9,308 nucleotides of DNA from Acidimicrobium sp. BACL17 MAG-120823-bin42. GTDB lineage: Bacteria > Actinomycetota > Acidimicrobiia > Acidimicrobiales > Ilumatobacteraceae. Within the stretch, counting starts at the first letter, position 1. The number at the start of each line of letters is the position of its first letter. The position numbers were made by a program, and so were the translations under genes. Below, one piece after another: positions 7,363 to 9,308 of this stretch. The DNA lies in contig LIAZ01000039.1 in assembly GCA_001438985.1 (NCBI GenBank), positions 1-9,308 of the forward strand, in the 5' to 3' direction. The notes below the pieces were generated by a model, which worked only from the letters and a program-made list of their open reading frames with translations, was not told the origin of the DNA and did no database searches.

Positions 7363-7397
7363 GAACCCGCCGGTGCGAACCGGCGGGTTCTTTATAT
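7363..7397 (+). terminator. Rho-independent terminator with a GCGA (GNRA) tetraloop
   Basis: GAACCCGCCGGT (7363-7374) pairs perfectly over 12 bases with ACCGGCGGGTTC (7379-7390), leaving the loop GCGA (7375-7378), a stable GNRA tetraloop. The downstream strand continues TTTATAT (7391-7397). It follows the small membrane protein gene and precedes the oxygenase promoter. The opposite direction lacks a T-tract, so it acts on the plus strand. Confidence 0.92.
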
Positions 7398-7420
7398 ATC
7401 CCCCTCAATTCACTTCCAAT

Positions 7421-7426
7421 TAGTGT
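7421..7426 (+). promoter_or_regulatory. Candidate -10 box TAGTGT for a leaderless oxygenase mRNA
   Basis: TAGTGT (TANNNT type) ends 6 bases before ATG 7433, so the first transcribed base would be the A of the start codon or very close to it. No Shine-Dalgarno sequence is present, and the strong terminator just upstream means the gene needs its own promoter here. Confidence 0.55.
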
Positions 7427-7432
7427 GACTAC

Positions 7433-8236
7433 ATGGCACTCGACGCACAACTCAGCAGCGCGTTTCAGCGAGATGGCGTCGTGGTACTTCGCAATCTCGT
7501 TTCTGCCGACACGCTTGAATTACTTCGCCAAGGCGTTGCCGACAACATGGCGCACCCCGGCCCATGGGCGAATGAGTACACACCCGCAGGCTCCACGGGC
7601 CGGTTCTTTGACGACTATGTGAACTGGAATCGCATTGCCCCGTTTGCCGAGGTTGGCATGCGCGGATCTGTTCCTGAAGCGGCGCTCGGCTTAATGGGCA
7701 CACAGACTGCACGCCTCTTTCACGAACATGTGTTGGTGAAAGAAGCCGAGACCAAAGAGGTCACGCCATGGCACCACGACGACCCGTATTACGGAATCGA
7801 TGGCATGGACAACGTGAGCATCTGGATCCCACTCGACCCAATCCCCGACTCGGTTGCATTGTGCTTTATTGCTGGCAGCCACAAATGGAACAAACGGTTC
7901 ATCCCCAAGCGATTCAAAGACCAAACCGCTTACGTTGAAGCCGCGCACGACTTCGTGCACTTGCCTTCAATTGACGAACTCAATGCCCACCAAGTGATTA
8001 CAACGCCGGTACAACTGGGTGACGCGGTGGCGTTTCATTACCGCACGCTGCACGCCGCGCCCGGAACCGCAGGAACGGGTGTGCAACTTCGTCGTGCTGT
8101 TAGCTTTCGCTACGTGGGCGATGACGCTGTGTTTGCCACACGCCCGTGGACGACATCGCCCCCGCTTGAGGGCAACGGCCTGCAACCCGGCGATGCGCTT
8201 GATGACCCGCGCTTCCCTGTTGTTGCTACACGCTAG
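7433..8236 (+). CDS. Phytanoyl-CoA dioxygenase (PhyH) family non-haem iron oxygenase
   Basis: 267 residues, the usual length of bacterial PhyH proteins: soluble Fe(II)/2-oxoglutarate-dependent enzymes that hydroxylate lipids or other small molecules. It opens with the typical F-x-R-D-G-V-V-V-L-R (11-20). The iron site reads PWHHDDPYY (112-120), best taken as H114-x-D116, followed by the family's usual W-I-P-L-D segment (131-135) and F-I-A-G-S-H (145-150). The distal iron histidine is H207 in FHYRTLHAAPG, and R221 in LRRAVSFRY is placed to bind the 2-oxoglutarate carboxylate. All expected active-site residues are present, so it should be catalytic. The substrate cannot be predicted; few bacterial members act on phytanoyl-CoA itself. 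ATG 7433 suits both the N-terminal motif and the leaderless-type promoter. Its stop abuts the stop of the convergent desaturase. Confidence 0.9.
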   Translation: MALDAQLSSAFQRDGVVVLRNLVSADTLELLRQGVADNMAHPGPWANEYTPAGSTGRFFDDYVNWNRIAPFAEVGMRGSVPEAALGLMGTQTARLFHEHVLVKEAETKEVTPWHHDDPYYGIDGMDNVSIWIPLDPIPDSVALCFIAGSHKWNKRFIPKRFKDQTAYVEAAHDFVHLPSIDELNAHQVITTPVQLGDAVAFHYRTLHAAPGTAGTGVQLRRAVSFRYVGDDAVFATRPWTTSPPLEGNGLQPGDALDDPRFPVVATR

Positions 8237-9151
8237 TTAGTTGCGTTCGCGCACAGGCGAATCAACTGGTGTAAACGAGAACTTGCGGAATACTTCTGCG
8301 TATCCGCCCTCGTACAACACACCTGCTTCACGAGCGCGCTCAACCGCATTCACCCTCTTCGATAATTCATTCACCCGATACCAAGGAATCTTTGGATCGT
8401 CATGGTGAGCAATATGCAAGTTGTTGTTCAGCATGAGCAGGCTCATAAAAGGGCCAGCCATGATCATTGCAGTTTTCGTTTCTACACCGTTTTGATACTT
8501 GTGCTCGGGAAACGGTCTGATTGCATTCAGGATGCGGCCGCCATACACCGTGCCCAACGCAAACTGCCATAACGGCATGCTGGAAAGCGAAACCAAATAC
8601 ACAACTGCCACCACACCAATAACGTGCAGTACCACGGCCAGCCTGTCGCCCTGTTCGTTTCGTACTGCCCGCTTCAGCACCAACGTGACGTAGGAAATGG
8701 TGCTGACAATGGTCCACACAAACATGCGGAACAATATGGTGCGGTTAGCCGTCCAAGCCGCGCGACGAATTGGGCCAGCATTATCCCACTGCTCTTGAGT
8801 TACGTAAAAACTTTCGTTATCGAGTTCTGGATTTGTGAGATCGGACTTGTGATGTTCGTGGTGGTCTTTTTTAAACGCAAAATACGGCATCCATAGCGTG
8901 ACAGGAATGCTGCCAATTGCGTCGTTGATGAACTGACTCTTGAACGGGTGTCCGTGCAATACCTCGTGTTGCATACTTAAGTGCCATGCACCAAGCACCG
9001 CAAGCATCGGTATTGCCAACCAAGGGGTAAGCACGTCATAACGCACGACCGTGAGCACCGTTAGCCCGTACACGGCAACGATTACGCCAAGCGTTTTCCA
9101 CTCACCGGCTTCATGCAACACCCCAGTTGTTGATGAGTCGGTTACAGGCAT
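8237..9151 (-). CDS. Membrane fatty acid desaturase family protein
   Basis: 304 residues from ATG 9151. The protein belongs to the membrane di-iron desaturase/hydroxylase superfamily, which inserts double bonds or hydroxyl groups into acyl chains. All three histidine boxes are present: HEVLHGH (62-68), HHEHH (97-101) and HIAHH (246-250, inside NNNLHIAHHDDP), plus a further His in FPEHK (217) that may be a ligand. Hydrophobic pairs lie at about 22-58 and 143-200. Carotenoid ketolases and hydroxylases share this scaffold, so a carotenoid substrate cannot be excluded, though the third box with D-D-P-K-I-P-W-Y looks more like bacterial acyl desaturases. A TTG at 9157 would add two residues, but it falls in the 6-base gap between the -10 box and ATG 9151, so ATG is preferred. 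The gene is convergent with the oxygenase, with zero bases between the stops. Confidence 0.87.
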   Translation of the reverse strand: MPVTDSSTTGVLHEAGEWKTLGVIVAVYGLTVLTVVRYDVLTPWLAIPMLAVLGAWHLSMQHEVLHGHPFKSQFINDAIGSIPVTLWMPYFAFKKDHHEHHKSDLTNPELDNESFYVTQEQWDNAGPIRRAAWTANRTILFRMFVWTIVSTISYVTLVLKRAVRNEQGDRLAVVLHVIGVVAVVYLVSLSSMPLWQFALGTVYGGRILNAIRPFPEHKYQNGVETKTAMIMAGPFMSLLMLNNNLHIAHHDDPKIPWYRVNELSKRVNAVERAREAGVLYEGGYAEVFRKFSFTPVDSPVRERN

Positions 9152-9157
9152 GGTCAA

Positions 9158-9163
9158 ATTCTA
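9158..9163 (-). promoter_or_regulatory. Candidate -10 box TAGAAT of the desaturase (leaderless)
   Basis: TAGAAT, read on the minus strand, matches the bacterial -10 consensus at five of six positions and ends exactly 6 bases before ATG 9151. This would give an mRNA starting at or next to the start codon. It overlaps the plus-strand -10 box by two bases. No -35 box is evident. Confidence 0.6.
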
Positions 9164-9167
9164 CAAT
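9162..9167 (+). promoter_or_regulatory. Candidate -10 box TACAAT of the YeiH-type gene (leaderless)
   Basis: TACAAT matches the -10 consensus at five of six positions and ends exactly 6 bases before GTG 9174. It shares bases 9162-9163 with the minus-strand box of the desaturase, forming a back-to-back pair. No -35 box is evident. Confidence 0.55.
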
Positions 9168-9173
9168 TGGCAG

Positions 9174-9308
9174 GTGCAACATGTCGCCCGCAGGTACGCC
9201 CCAGGCTTATTTTTTGCATTGGCCGTGACCGCCGTCGGTTTCGCAATTCACGAACGCTTTGACACCATCTCCCCACTTGTGGCCTCACTCGTCATTGGGG
9301 TACTCATC
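9174..9308 (+). CDS. YeiH/UPF0324-type membrane protein (putative sulfate exporter family), N-terminal part, cut at the window end
   Basis: Only 45 codons are visible. After a short basic N-terminus (QHVARRYAPG) comes a hydrophobic helix, then F-D-T-I-S-P-L-V-A-S-L-V-I-G-V-L-I. The arrangement P-G-L-x-x-A-L, about 20 residues, S-P-L-x-A-x-x-x-G is what I recall of the start of the YeiH/UPF0324 family of about ten-helix inner-membrane proteins. Their transport substrate is not established; 'sulfate exporter' is an annotation guess. The start is taken as GTG 9174, 6 bases after a -10 box. An in-frame ATG at 9150 would add 8 residues, but it would overlap the divergent desaturase start and lie upstream of the promoter. 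With so little sequence the family call is moderate. Confidence 0.6.
   Translation, partial: MQHVARRYAPGLFFALAVTAVGFAIHERFDTISPLVASLVIGVLI

Noticed and set aside
7363..7397. Hairpin as a riboswitch or attachment site
   Set aside because: It is a single perfect stem with a tetraloop and T-rich tail right after a stop codon, which is fully explained as an intrinsic terminator. There is no second copy in the window.
8242..8253. TGCG-TTCG-CGCA hairpin with a UUCG loop near the oxygenase/desaturase junction
   Set aside because: The stem is only 4 base pairs and has no T-tract. The bases are explained by the desaturase C-terminal codons, so it is not called a terminator.

Overview
This window holds ordinary, tightly packed bacterial chromosome: eight protein-coding genes (one cut at each end), no RNA genes, no mobile elements and no CRISPR. 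G+C looks slightly above half by eye (not counted). Most likely source: an actinobacterium, perhaps an Acidimicrobiia-type aquatic lineage. The basis is moderate G+C, TTG/GTG starts, and promoters of the TANNNT type placed 6-8 bases before the start codon, the layout of leaderless actinobacterial mRNAs. This placement is inference; no marker gene is present.

Layout. 1-498 (+): C-terminal part of a type B carboxylesterase. 575-5611 (+): a two-gene operon for a soluble NAD-dependent molybdenum/tungsten formate dehydrogenase. The first gene fuses the FdsG (NuoE-like) and FdsB (NuoF-like) subunits. The second is the FdsA catalytic subunit, with a C-terminal tail that reads like the separate small subunit FdsD. 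5608-6840 (-): MFS exporter, convergent with the dehydrogenase and sharing 4 bases at the stops. 6999-7334 (+): a small unrecognised membrane protein with a strong ribosome binding site and its own hairpin terminator. 7433-8236 (+): a phytanoyl-CoA dioxygenase-family oxygenase. 8237-9151 (-): a three-His-box membrane fatty acid desaturase whose stop abuts the oxygenase stop. 9174-9308 (+): the start of a YeiH/UPF0324-type membrane protein, divergent from the desaturase with only 22 bases between the starts.

How they work together. The two dehydrogenase genes make one cytoplasmic enzyme: formate is oxidised at a bis-MGD Mo/W centre in the alpha subunit, and electrons pass along Fe-S clusters to FMN and NAD+ in the beta subunit. 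Four normally separate chains (FdsG, FdsB, FdsA, FdsD) appear as two. The other genes show no clear functional link to formate. The oxygenase and desaturase may both act on lipids, but they lie on opposite strands and are not co-transcribed.

Most worth a second look: the FdsA-FdsD fusion; the divergent promoter at 9151-9176 with overlapping -10 boxes that would give two leaderless mRNAs; and the consistent split between leaderless-type first genes and Shine-Dalgarno sites on a downstream operon gene and the small membrane gene.
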